Assembly: GCA_964458605.1 (NCBI GenBank)
Contig: CAYWLS010000001.1
Location: 1-64,000, forward strand
DNA from: JBBSNV01 sp964458605
GTDB taxonomy: Bacteria > Pseudomonadota > Alphaproteobacteria > Reyranellales > JAQSWP01
Direction of reading: 5' to 3'
Length of the DNA: 64,000 bases
This document shows, in pieces, positions 51,085-59,298 of this stretch (positions within the stretch are counted from its first letter, which is position 1; every line of letters starts with the position of its first letter). The notes under the pieces are model-generated. The model had not been told where the DNA came from and did not search any database. It saw nothing but the letters and a program-made list of their open reading frames with translations. The translations under genes were made by a program, and so were the position numbers.

Positions 51085-52149
51085 TCAGATGCCAGCGGTC
51101 GGGATCGTTTCGGCCAGGAACGAATCGACGTCGCGCCAGAAGCGGGCACGGATGGCGTCCACCTCCATCATGATCTCGTGCTTGGAGTCTTCGTAGCGCT
51201 GGATCGCACAGCGCGGCGCGCGCCGCGCCAGGACATCGTGGCTGCGCGGATCGACCAGCGTATCCTGGCGCGCCGACAGCAGCAGAACCGGACAGGCCAA
51301 TCGTGCCAGGCGTCCGGGCTGCATGACATGGGCAATGCCATCCAGGCCGGCGCGCAGCCATCCTGCCGTCGGCCCGCCCAGGCGCAAACGCGGATCGGCG
51401 GCAAACCACAATTCGGTGAAACCATAGCGTCGCTTGTCGTGGGTGACGCGGTTGCGATCGAAGGGCAGGCGATGCTCGGCGAAATTGCCCGCGCCGGGCG
51501 CGTAGTCGGTCGCGCTGCGCGACAGGCGGGGAGCAAGCGCCAGCACCGTGCGTATCGCCCATGCGCGTTTCAAGCCCGTCATGGGGGCGCACAGGATAGC
51601 GGCGCGAACCAGATCCCCGCCGGGGGTCTCCGTCAACAACCGCAGGCTGGTCAATCCGCCCATCGAATGGGCCAGGAGCACGACCGGGCTGGCCCCCGTG
51701 GATGGGCCGACGACCAGGGCGAGGAAGCGATGCAGATCCTCCCGATAGAGGGCGAAATCGGTCACATGGCCCTTGTCGCGGTCGGGCAGTGGCCGTTGCG
51801 ACAGACCCTGGCCGCGCCAGTCGAGGCAGAACACCTCCAGGCCCCGCGACAACAGCTCGCCGACCAGTTCGGTGGCGTATTTCTCCACGAATTCGCCCCG
51901 TCCGCCCAGCACCACGACCCGTGCTCGCGCCGTCCCGGCCGGGGCCCGCCAATGGGCATAGCGCAGCCTGGTGCCATCGCCGGCCCCGACGAAGGCCAAG
52001 CGGCCGCCGCGGGCAAAACCCGCCGCCAGCGAGGCCGGCACCGAGCGCGGCAGGGCGTCCGGGTCGGATCGCGGATCGAACAGCGGCGCCTGGCCGGCGG
52101 CAGCGGCGGCGGGGATGGAGTCAGCGGCCATTGTCGTACCGTCCAGCAT
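51085..52149 (-). CDS. Alpha/beta hydrolase, monoacylglycerol lipase/lysophospholipase type
   Basis: A 354-residue hydrolase. The nucleophile elbow is HSMGG in LLAHSMGGLTS, the oxyanion region lies before it (VVLGGRGEFVEKY, CLDWRGQGLS), and the triad is completed by D in SARQDTLVDP and H in YEDSKHEIMME. This order (GRGE, HSMGG, KHEI) is that of bacterial monoglyceride lipases. No signal peptide. The start is uncertain: ATG 52149 gives 354 residues, ATG 52131 gives 348. Neither has a strong ribosome site. Substrate lipid not known. Confidence 0.87.
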   Translation of the reverse strand: MLDGTTMAADSIPAAAAAGQAPLFDPRSDPDALPRSVPASLAAGFARGGRLAFVGAGDGTRLRYAHWRAPAGTARARVVVLGGRGEFVEKYATELVGELLSRGLEVFCLDWRGQGLSQRPLPDRDKGHVTDFALYREDLHRFLALVVGPSTGASPVVLLAHSMGGLTSLRLLTETPGGDLVRAAILCAPMTGLKRAWAIRTVLALAPRLSRSATDYAPGAGNFAEHRLPFDRNRVTHDKRRYGFTELWFAADPRLRLGGPTAGWLRAGLDGIAHVMQPGRLARLACPVLLLSARQDTLVDPRSHDVLARRAPRCAIQRYEDSKHEIMMEVDAIRARFWRDVDSFLAETIPTAGI

Positions 52150-52567
52150 CGCCACGCGCGTCCATCGAGCCCCTCTGCCTATAGATGAAAAAAACGGCAA
52201 ACTCCCCAGCGCTAGCGCGCTTCGTCGCCGCGCGGCCACACCGGCTCCCCTTTAGCACGGATGCGTCGGTCTGGCCCTTTACGGTGTTGCCGCCCTCGCG
52301 CTATGGGATTCCGGCCCGATCGCAGCCGGAAGGCCGGCGGCGAAGAAACCGGGCGGCAAGAAACAACGAGGTCGCGTCGCCGTCGTTCGGGCAGGCGCGT
52401 CGAAGAAGCGGACCGGCATGCGACGCAGCGTCGCGGATTGCGCCGAGTTCGCCACCTATCGGGCGCTCTTTCGCCTTCGCGGCGTCAAGATCGAGTTCCA
52501 TATGCCGGGCGCCCGCCGTCCGGCGGATATCGCCCGCTATTTTACGCATCGATCGTCCCGCCCAGCC
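52150..52567 (+). other. Upstream region of the glucan synthase; no separate gene seen
   Basis: 418 bases between two divergent genes. The glucan synthase frame stays open upstream to 52418 (MRRSVADCAEF...), so 50 extra residues are possible, but ATG 52568 directly precedes the first membrane helix. Several other short frames here are Arg- and Pro-rich and look like chance coding. No clear promoter, operator or terminator. Confidence 0.4.
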
Positions 52568-55186
52568 ATGACCCGCTCGTCCACCCTGCTCAGCCTTGCG
52601 CTCGTGCTGATCGCCACCGTCGGCATCTGGCGCGGACTCGACCGGATCGACGATACGGTCGTCGGCATCGAAGGCAAGATCAACGGGGTCTCCTTCAGCC
52701 CCTATCAGCGCGACCAGAATCCGGAAACCGGCCCGCAGCCCAGGATGGCCGATATCGACGGCGACCTGGCTGCGCTGGCGGGCAAGGTCAACGCGGTCCG
52801 CACCTATTCGACCCTGAACGGCTTCGACAAGATCCCGGAGCTGGCGGTGAAATACGACCTCAAGGTGGTGGGCGGCGCCTGGGTCGACCAGCGCGCGCAA
52901 CGCTCGGAGCAGGAGGTCGCCAACCTGATCCGCATGACCAACGCCAACGCCAATGTGGAGCGGGTGCTGGTCGGCAACGAATCGATCCTGCGCGGCGATC
53001 TCACCGTGCCGCAACTGGTGCGCTATATCCGCCAGGTCAAGCGCGCGGTGAAGGTGCCGGTATCGACCGCCGAGCCGTGGAACACCTGGGCCGACCATCC
53101 CGAGCTGGTCGATGCGGTCGATTACATCGCCATCCACGTCCTGCCCTACTGGGAGCAGGTGCCCGAGGACAAGGCGCTGGCGCATCTGATGGAAAAGTAC
53201 AATCTGCTGCGCGCCAAGTTCCCCAACAAGCGCATCATCTTCACCGAAGTCGGCTGGCCCAGCAGCGGGCGCATCCGCGGCCAGGCGGTGGCCTCGATCG
53301 ACAACGAAGCGCGTTTCATCCGCGAGTTCATCGCCCTGGCCCGGGCCAACAACTTCGATTACTTCCTGATGGAGGCCTTCGACCAGCCCTGGAAATTCTC
53401 CATCGAGGGCGAAGCCGGCGCCTATTGGGGCGTGTTCGATTCCGACCGCCAGCCCAAATTCCCGATGACCGGACCGATCGAATCGCTGCCGCAGTGGCCC
53501 TGGCTGGCCGGCCTGTCGGTGGCATTCGGCCTGCCGCTGCTGCTGGCCTTCTTCGCGCGCTGGCGCGACCTGAAGCCGGCCGGCGAGCTGTTCTTCGCGG
53601 CGCTGATCCAGCTTTGCGTCGGCGTCACGGTGTGGACCTTGTGGCGCGGCTTCGCCGCCTATCAGACTACCGGCATGGCGATCGCCTTCGGACTGCTGTT
53701 CCTGTGCCTGTTCGGCACCGTGCTGATGGTGCTGATGCAGGCGCTGGAGCTGACCGAGGTGGTCTGGCTCAGGAAGTGGCGACGGGTGTTCCTGCCGGCG
53801 CCCGAACAGGGGGAGCGCCGCTGGCCCAAGGTGTCGCTGCATCTGCCGATCTGCAACGAGCCGCCGCACATGGTGAAGCTGTCGCTCGATGCGCTGGCCG
53901 AGCTCGACTATCCCAATTTCGAAGTGCTGGTGATCGACAACAACACCAAGGAAGAGGCCACCTGGCGGCCGGTCGAGGCCTATTGCCGGCAGCTCGGCGA
54001 GCGCTTCCGTTTCTTCCATCTCGACCATGTCGAGGGCTTCAAGGCCGGCGCGCTGAACTTCGCGCTGCGCCAGACCGCGCCCGACGCCGAATTGGTCGGC
54101 GTGTGCGACAGCGACTACACGGTCGATCCGCAATGGCTGAAAGGCATCGTGCCGCATTTCGACAATGCCAAGGTCGGCTACGTGCAATGCCCGCAGGACC
54201 ATCGCGACTGGGTGGGCGAGCCGTTCAAGGAAATGCTGAACTGGGAATATGCCGGCTTCTTCAACATCGGCATGTGCCATCGCAACGAATACGACGCCAT
54301 CATCCAGCACGGCACCATGACGGTGGTGCGCAAGAGCGCGATCGACAAGGTCGGGCCGTGGGCGCAGTGGTGCATCTGCGAGGATTCGGAGATGGGCCTG
54401 CGCCTGATGGAGGGCGGCTACCAGGCGGCCTATCTCAACCACAGCTACGGCAAGGGCCTGACCCCCGACACCTTCTCCGGCTACAAGAAGCAGCGCTTCC
54501 GCTGGGCCTATGGCGCGGTGCAGATCCTCAAGGGCCATTGGCGCGCCATGTTGCCGTTCGGTCGGCATGGCCACGAGTTGAGCTTCCGGCAGAAATTCCA
54601 TTTCGTGGCCGGCTGGGCGCCCTGGTTCGCCGACGCCATCAACGTGATCTTCACCGTCGCCAGCATCTTCTGGGCCGCCGGCGTGTGCATCGCGCCGCAG
54701 TATTTCCAGCTGCCTCTGGCGCTGTTCCTGGTGCCCACGCTGGGCCTGTTCGTGTTCAAGGTGCTGCACTCCTACATCCTCTATGCGGTGCGGGTGCCCT
54801 GTACCTTCTCCCAGAGGATCGGCGCCTCGATCGCCGGGTTGTCGCTGACCTACACGATCGGCTGGGCCATGCTGTACGGCATCTTCACCTCCAAGCTGCC
54901 GTTCATGCGCACGCCCAAGATGGAGAACAAGCCGGCCCTGGTGGCGGGCCTGACCATGGCCTGGGAAGAGGCCATCCTGTTCGCCCTGCTATGGGCCGCT
55001 GCCATTGCGGTGTGGGTGCTGTTCGGCGGCATCGATCCCGAAGCCCGGCTGTGGTCGATGCTGATGATGGTGCAGTCGCTGCCCTTCGGCGCGGCGCTCT
55101 ACATCTCCATGGTCAACGCGCTGTCGACCCTGCAGATCGGCCGCCAGGCGACGGCCCAGCCGGCGGTTCTGGCCGCCGGCGATTAG
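52568..55186 (+). CDS. GH17-GT2 fusion protein, beta-glucan synthase (NdvB-type)
   Basis: An 872-residue inner-membrane enzyme. A first membrane helix (about 5-20) is followed by a periplasmic GH17 domain (about 30-315) with both catalytic Glu present: E138 in VGNES and E227 in TEVGWP. More helices (about 316-410) precede a cytoplasmic GT2 domain: LHLPICNEPP near 425, DSD in GVCDSDYT near 515, TED-type ICEDSEMG near 605 and QRFRW near 642. A last group of helices follows. Such fusions make and remodel beta-1,3- or mixed-linked glucans, as in Bradyrhizobium NdvB. Product here could be a cyclic periplasmic glucan or exopolysaccharide. Confidence 0.9.
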   Translation: MTRSSTLLSLALVLIATVGIWRGLDRIDDTVVGIEGKINGVSFSPYQRDQNPETGPQPRMADIDGDLAALAGKVNAVRTYSTLNGFDKIPELAVKYDLKVVGGAWVDQRAQRSEQEVANLIRMTNANANVERVLVGNESILRGDLTVPQLVRYIRQVKRAVKVPVSTAEPWNTWADHPELVDAVDYIAIHVLPYWEQVPEDKALAHLMEKYNLLRAKFPNKRIIFTEVGWPSSGRIRGQAVASIDNEARFIREFIALARANNFDYFLMEAFDQPWKFSIEGEAGAYWGVFDSDRQPKFPMTGPIESLPQWPWLAGLSVAFGLPLLLAFFARWRDLKPAGELFFAALIQLCVGVTVWTLWRGFAAYQTTGMAIAFGLLFLCLFGTVLMVLMQALELTEVVWLRKWRRVFLPAPEQGERRWPKVSLHLPICNEPPHMVKLSLDALAELDYPNFEVLVIDNNTKEEATWRPVEAYCRQLGERFRFFHLDHVEGFKAGALNFALRQTAPDAELVGVCDSDYTVDPQWLKGIVPHFDNAKVGYVQCPQDHRDWVGEPFKEMLNWEYAGFFNIGMCHRNEYDAIIQHGTMTVVRKSAIDKVGPWAQWCICEDSEMGLRLMEGGYQAAYLNHSYGKGLTPDTFSGYKKQRFRWAYGAVQILKGHWRAMLPFGRHGHELSFRQKFHFVAGWAPWFADAINVIFTVASIFWAAGVCIAPQYFQLPLALFLVPTLGLFVFKVLHSYILYAVRVPCTFSQRIGASIAGLSLTYTIGWAMLYGIFTSKLPFMRTPKMENKPALVAGLTMAWEEAILFALLWAAAIAVWVLFGGIDPEARLWSMLMMVQSLPFGAALYISMVNALSTLQIGRQATAQPAVLAAGD

Positions 55187-55410
55187 ACCGGTTCGGCCCG
55201 ATCGGGGGCAGGAAGGCCGTGCCGAGCCATGCTTGGCAAACATGCGTTTATTTCAAACGCTTCGAGCAGCGGCCAGGAATACCGTCCGATCGATCGCGCG
55301 CATATCCATTCCGGATCGCTCACCATCGATTGTGCATTGCGAAGTCATAACCCAGAACTCCGCTCAATATGTCGCAATATCACTCTGATATAGCTTAATA
55401 AAAAAGACTC

Positions 55411-55439
55411 TTGCGTTCCCTTCGCAAACGCACCATATT
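55411..55439 (+). promoter_or_regulatory. Candidate promoter of the small RNA
   Basis: TTGCGT (55411-55416), 17-base spacer, CATATT (55434-55439). It lies in an AT-rich stretch after the glucan synthase gene and would start RNA about six or seven bases on, at the base of the first hairpin. Confidence 0.5.
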
Positions 55440-55444
55440 TGCCG

Positions 55445-55541
55445 GGCGACAAAGGCCACGTCTGTGGCGTTCCTCTTTGTCGTGCCCGTCTTGGGCGTTT
55501 CCTCCCTAAACTCGGGCCGCACTTCGGTGCGGCCCTTTTTT
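55445..55541 (+). ncRNA. Candidate small RNA with anti-Shine-Dalgarno motif
   Basis: About 97 bases. The 5' domain folds as GGGC-GACAAAG (55444-55454) with CTTTGTC...GCCC (55475-55487), with an inner stem GCCAC (55455-55459) and GTGGC (55464-55468). A single-stranded region contains TTTCCTCCC (55498-55506), complementary to a ribosome-binding site. The 3' end is an intrinsic terminator. Short RNAs with exposed CCUCCC motifs are known in alphaproteobacteria as Hfq-dependent regulators; membership of such a family is untested. It has a candidate promoter and no reading frame. Confidence 0.55.
55514..55541 (+). terminator. Rho-independent terminator
   Basis: GGGCCGCAC (55514-55522), TTCG loop, GTGCGGCCC (55527-55535), then six T. 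A 9-bp GC-rich stem with a stable tetraloop and T-run, pointing in the plus direction; it ends the small RNA and stops the glucan synthase transcript from entering the convergent acetyltransferase gene. Confidence 0.93.
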
Positions 55542-55580
55542 CTTGTCCGGCTGGCTTTTCGGCTGAACCTTGGATTGGTT

Positions 55581-56111
55581 CTATTTCTCGGGAAGGCTCG
55601 CATCGCCGCTGCCCAGGGGCAGTTGCATGAACACGCTGTCGACCCAGCGGCCGAACTTGAAACCGACCGATTCGAGGTTGCCGGCATGGGCGAAGCCCAG
55701 GGCGCGATGCACCCCGATCGACCCGTGGTTGGCGCTGTCGCCGATCACCGCCACCATCTGGCGGAAGCCCAGCGCGGTGCAGCGTCGGATCAGCTCGGCC
55801 AGCATCAGCTTGCCGACCCCCTGACCGACCGCATCCTGCGCCACATAGATCGAATCCTCGCAAGCATAGCGATAGGCGCTGCGCGGCCGGAACACCCCGG
55901 CATAGGCATAGCCCAGCAGCTTGGGGCCGCGCGTCGCCACCAGATACGGCAGGCCCTTTTCCCGCAATTCGCGGAAACGGCGGGTCATTTCCTCCAGGCT
56001 GGGCGGGACCTCCTCGAAGGAGCCCAGCCCGTGCATCACATGATGGGCATAGATGGCCTGGATGGCCGGCAGATCGCCGTCCACCGCGTCGCGCAGCACG
56101 ATGTCGCTCAT
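55581..56111 (-). CDS. GNAT acetyltransferase, phosphinothricin acetyltransferase-like
   Basis: A 176-residue GNAT enzyme. The opening IVLRDAVDGDLPAIQAIYAHHVMHGLGSFEEVPPS and the acetyl-CoA loop QDAVGQGVGKLML, plus GVHRALGFAHAGNLESVGFKFGRWVDSVFMQ at the end, match the Pat/YncA group, which acetylates phosphinothricin, methionine sulfone or other amino acid analogues. The natural substrate is not known. Convergent with the small RNA. Start 56111 is directly at the family N-terminus. Confidence 0.9.
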   Translation of the reverse strand: MSDIVLRDAVDGDLPAIQAIYAHHVMHGLGSFEEVPPSLEEMTRRFRELREKGLPYLVATRGPKLLGYAYAGVFRPRSAYRYACEDSIYVAQDAVGQGVGKLMLAELIRRCTALGFRQMVAVIGDSANHGSIGVHRALGFAHAGNLESVGFKFGRWVDSVFMQLPLGSGDASLPEK

Positions 56112-56133
56112 GGCGGGCTCGATTTGGAGGGGA

Positions 56134-57009
56134 CTAGGGACACGAAGGGTCGAACTGCGCCAGCGCTTCGACCAGGCGGGTCAGGCGCCGGCGCAGCGCG
56201 GCAAAACCCGTACCACGCTCGTAGGTGAATTCGTTCATGTACAGCGCCCGGTTGACCTCGATCTGCAGGGTATGCACGCCCTCGCCGGGCCGGCCGTAAT
56301 GCTGGGTGGTGAAGCCGCCGGAATAGGGAGCGTTGCGCTGCACCGCCAGGCCTTCGGCGCGCAGCACACGCTCGGTCAGGTCGGTCAGGCGCGGATCGCA
56401 CGACACGCCATGGCAGTCGCCCAGCACGATGTCGACCCGGCCGGTGCCCGGGTCGCGCTCCATCGGGCCGCCGACCGAGGGCATCGAGTGGCAGTCGATC
56501 AGCATGGCGCAACCGAACCGCGTTACGGTGGCGCCGACCAGTTCCGACAGCGCCCCGTGATAGGGCCGATAGCAGTTGGCGATGCGCTGCTCGGCCTCGG
56601 CGAAACTCAGCTTGCCACGGTAGATCGCCTCGCCATTGGCCACCACCCGCGCCACCGTGCCCAGGCCGGCGGCGACCCGCGAGGAGTTGCTGTTGACGAA
56701 GACCGGCAGCGGCCCGTCGAACATGGCCGGGTCGAGTTCGTAGGGCTCGCGGTTGGGATCGACATAGGCGCGGGGAAACAGGGCGCGGATCAGCGGCGCG
56801 CCGCAGGCCGGGGCGGCGGCGAACAACTCGTCGACATAGCTGTCCTCGGACCGCCGCAGGGTGCGCAGGTCCAGCCGCGAGCGGGCCACGAAGTCGGTCG
56901 GATAGATGTCGCCGGAATGGGGCGAAGCAAACACCAGCGGCGCAGTCTGCCGGGCGGGCGCCAGGATCTCGTAGGGCAGATCGTCGGTTGCGGCGGCGGC
57001 GATACTCAT
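56134..57009 (-). CDS. N-formylglutamate amidohydrolase family protein
   Basis: A 291-residue hydrolase of the N-formylglutamate amidohydrolase family. Typical sequence: LVFASPHSGDIYPTDF (zinc ligand His in SPHSG), EDSYVDELF, ALFPRAYVDPNREPYELDP, and IDCHSMPS with a second His. The C-terminal HTLQIEVNRALYMNE closes the domain. The known reaction releases formate from N-formylglutamate in histidine breakdown; other members act on other N-formyl amino acids. No other hut gene is nearby, so the pathway is uncertain. The acetyltransferase gene follows 22 bases downstream on the same strand. Confidence 0.9.
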   Translation of the reverse strand: MSIAAAATDDLPYEILAPARQTAPLVFASPHSGDIYPTDFVARSRLDLRTLRRSEDSYVDELFAAAPACGAPLIRALFPRAYVDPNREPYELDPAMFDGPLPVFVNSNSSRVAAGLGTVARVVANGEAIYRGKLSFAEAEQRIANCYRPYHGALSELVGATVTRFGCAMLIDCHSMPSVGGPMERDPGTGRVDIVLGDCHGVSCDPRLTDLTERVLRAEGLAVQRNAPYSGGFTTQHYGRPGEGVHTLQIEVNRALYMNEFTYERGTGFAALRRRLTRLVEALAQFDPSCP

Positions 57010-57102
57010 TGCTACAACGCTTAGACCAAAGCCGCGCCGCTGTCATCCCAGTGTTCGCAGATGCAGAAATGCCGATCCTGCAAGGCCCCGGGCGGTCCCT
57101 GA

Positions 57103-57133
57103 AGCGGATCGGGAGCGGATCGGGAGCGGATCG
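57103..57133. repeat. Three 11-base direct repeats
   Basis: AGCGGATCGGG occurs twice in tandem, then a third copy truncated to AGCGGATCG, in the gap between the amidohydrolase gene and the next small gene. Simple tandem repeat; no function suggested. Confidence 0.85.
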
Positions 57134-57207
57134 CAGCGCTGCAGCGCTATGGTCGTCCGGTCCCGCCAATCCGCTCCCATCTTGAAGGGCAGGGCAAATT
57201 CACCGCC

Positions 57208-57414
57208 CTAGCCGCGAAGCATGTTGAGCGCGGCGGCGCGGTCGGACTGCTTGAGCTTGAGGAAAGCGGCGCGAGCCCGCTTGATATCGGCCTCGGCGCC
57301 GGTGTCGGCCGCCTTCTGCACCGCCACGGTGGTCGGGTTGTCGGCCCCGCAGATGAAGGTCAGGGCCTTGGCCAGCTTGGCCATGGCGGCGGGATCGATG
57401 GTGACTTCTGCCAT
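57208..57414 (-). CDS. Small conserved-looking protein, 68 residues
   Basis: A short soluble protein rich in Ala and Lys (MAEVTIDPAAMAKLAKALTF at the front, AAFLKLKQSDRAAALNMLRG at the end), helical by composition, with one Cys (FICGADNPTTV). ATG 57414 has a near-ideal ribosome site (AAGGAG) eight bases before it, which is the main reason for calling it and its start. No known family. It is divergent from the tRNA-Val gene, about 160 bases away. Confidence 0.7.
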   Translation of the reverse strand: MAEVTIDPAAMAKLAKALTFICGADNPTTVAVQKAADTGAEADIKRARAAFLKLKQSDRAAALNMLRG

Positions 57415-57574
57415 TTCCACTCCTTCTGGGACGAAACCCGGGTCTTGCCCGCCGCGTCGGGGCAAAAGCCGAGCGATTCGGGGCGATTAGGTCGCCGCGC
57501 GCAGGACTTGCAATGCGGGCGAATTTGGCGATACTGCGCCCGCTCGCGACGGACAGCGATCGGTTCCAGCAATG

Positions 57575-57649
57575 GGGCGCGTAGCTCAGCGGGAGAGCAC
57601 TACCTTGACATGGTAGGGGTCACAGGTTCAATCCCTGTCGCGCCCACCA
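57575..57649 (+). tRNA. tRNA-Val, anticodon GAC
   Basis: 75 bases including an encoded CCA. The acceptor stem GGGCGCG/CGCGCCC is perfect, the D arm has GCTCAGCGGGAGAGC, the anticodon stem is CTACC/GGTAG with loop TTGACAT (anticodon GAC, reads GUC and GUU), and the T arm contains GGTTCAATCCC. All stems pair. No other tRNA is in the window. Confidence 0.97.
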
Positions 57650-57857
57650 TCGCCCGTCGCGCCTTGCCGCTTCTTCGCAAATGCCGTCGCAAGCGACCTG
57701 CCGGATCCTCCCGGCAGACCCCGGCCATCCGGCCGGATACCAGGCTGTTGACGAGCCGCCGTGCCGATATCAGCCTGTTGCTTGCCCCGCGGCCCGTTTC
57801 CGATCCGGCCGGGGTGCTGGAGCGTCTCGATCGGCAGCGTCCGATCGCGAGGTCAAG

Positions 57858-58481
57858 ATGCGCCTCTCCTGCTTTCCGCTGGTTCTGGCGTCGGCGCTTG
57901 CCGCTGCGGCGTCCGCACAGGCAAGGCCGCTGGTGGTGGTCAATGTGGCCGCGCCGGCGATCAATTGCGTGTTCAACGATCTGTGCAGGGTGACGGTCGC
58001 CGACGGCCTCGCCGCCATCGCGGCGCGGGGCATTTCGGCGATCGGCCCGTGGCCGGGCCACGGACTGGCGGTTCTTCAGACGCGCGCCTATGCCGGCGAC
58101 AGCGGATCGGCGGCGGCCGGCGAGACGTCCTACGAATACCGCCTGGTGATGAACGACACCGTCGGGCGCGCCTGCGTCGCCGCGCTGGAGCTGAATGTCG
58201 GCCCGATCAAAAGACACTATGACGATTTCAGTGCGAAGCTGGCCGATATCTACGTCGTCACCCGCAATGCGGTGGGCACGATCGGCGTGAAGTCCGCAGA
58301 GCAGGACGGCGGTATCCTGACCTTCGACAAGCCGGTCTGTGCGGGCGCCGGCCCGAACAAGGGCGACCACAGTTTCTTCTTCGGCTTCGCCGCCGCCGGT
58401 CGCCCGCAGATCGCCCACGGCACGGTCCAGCTTGTCGGCGGACAGGCGCTCGCGACCGACGCCCGGGTGCCCCGGCATTGA
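57858..58481 (+). CDS. Exported protein of unknown function (first of a coupled pair)
   Basis: A 207-residue protein with a signal peptide (about 1-21, SALAAAASAQA). Mature part of mixed composition: INCVFNDLCRVTVAD near residue 35 with two Cys, SYEYRLVMNDTVGRACVAALEL, and a late FDKPVCAG; the four or so Cys could form disulfides. I recognise no domain. ATG 57858 has GAGG just before it; the frame is open far upstream into the tRNA region but without a start signal. The next gene starts on its stop (TTGA), so the two are coupled. Confidence 0.75.
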   Translation: MRLSCFPLVLASALAAAASAQARPLVVVNVAAPAINCVFNDLCRVTVADGLAAIAARGISAIGPWPGHGLAVLQTRAYAGDSGSAAAGETSYEYRLVMNDTVGRACVAALELNVGPIKRHYDDFSAKLADIYVVTRNAVGTIGVKSAEQDGGILTFDKPVCAGAGPNKGDHSFFFGFAAAGRPQIAHGTVQLVGGQALATDARVPRH

Positions 58482-59269
58482 TCGGCCGCCTGGCCGCTGG
58501 CGGGCTGCTCGCGGGCCTGTCGATGGCCTGCATCGCGGCCAGTGCCCAGCCCGCCCGGCAGCAGCCTTACGATGTCGATCGCTGGTCGCCGCAATGGGGG
58601 GCGCGCTGGGCACTCGAGGCCTTCGTGCCGATCGACCGGCTGCTGCTATGGCGCGGCCCGATCCGGGTGGCGACGGTGGCGTCGCCCGATCTGTCGTCCC
58701 TGGCGCAATACGGCCAGGCCCAGCTGCTCGACATCGCCGCGGCGCTGGACTTGCGCCAGCCGGCCGCCGCGAGCGCCGATCCCGGCGCGGCCAATTTCGT
58801 GGTCTGCGCCGGTCCCACCTACCGCACCACCAACGAATTCTGCGATGCCGTCTATCTTGCCCGCTACCGCAACGGCTGGTTCGGGCAGGGACTGAGTCTT
58901 GCCGTGCCCGATCCCATGCCGTTCTCCGCCAACGAGAATCCGCCGTTGCTGCCGCGTTGCGCCTTCTTCGCCGACAGCGCAGGCTCGATCGGCGCCGCTT
59001 TCGTTTCGCTATCCTCGCTCGACGATGCGCATACGGTGCGAACCTGCCTGATGCAGGGGCTGGGCCTGGCTTTCTGGAAGATCGAAGCGTTCTTCCACGC
59101 CGACTACAGCACCAGCGAGAACACCTATGGCCTGCGCAACCACGAACTGTCGCTGCTGAAAGCGGCATATCTGGCCGATCGCGCCGGCTGTCCCGGTGGC
59201 CGGGTCGATGTCGCCTGCTTCGAGGCCTGGCTCGACCGGCTCGATCCCGCGCCCCGCCCGCCGCGTTAG
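58478..59269 (+). CDS. Exported protein of unknown function (second of a coupled pair), weakly DUF2927-like
   Basis: A 263-residue protein with a signal peptide (about 1-23, GGLLAGLSMACIAASAQ). The start is TTG 58478, overlapping the stop of the partner; an ATG further in would cut the signal peptide. The C-terminal half carries a Cys-containing segment, RTCLMQGLGLAFWKIEAFFHADYSTSENTYGLRNHELSLLKAAYL, reminiscent of DUF2927, in which a Cys and a terminal D/E-leucine-rich helix recur. The resemblance is from memory and weak. Its partner and this protein may act together in the periplasm. Confidence 0.65.
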   Translation: MIGRLAAGGLLAGLSMACIAASAQPARQQPYDVDRWSPQWGARWALEAFVPIDRLLLWRGPIRVATVASPDLSSLAQYGQAQLLDIAAALDLRQPAAASADPGAANFVVCAGPTYRTTNEFCDAVYLARYRNGWFGQGLSLAVPDPMPFSANENPPLLPRCAFFADSAGSIGAAFVSLSSLDDAHTVRTCLMQGLGLAFWKIEAFFHADYSTSENTYGLRNHELSLLKAAYLADRAGCPGGRVDVACFEAWLDRLDPAPRPPR

Positions 59270-59298
59270 CCCGGCGGTCGGCTGGGTCAGCGGCCAGG

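Noticed and set aside
57575..57649. Genomic island at the tRNA-Val gene
   Set aside because: No integrase, no direct repeat of the tRNA end within the following 6 kb that I could see, and no change in base composition.
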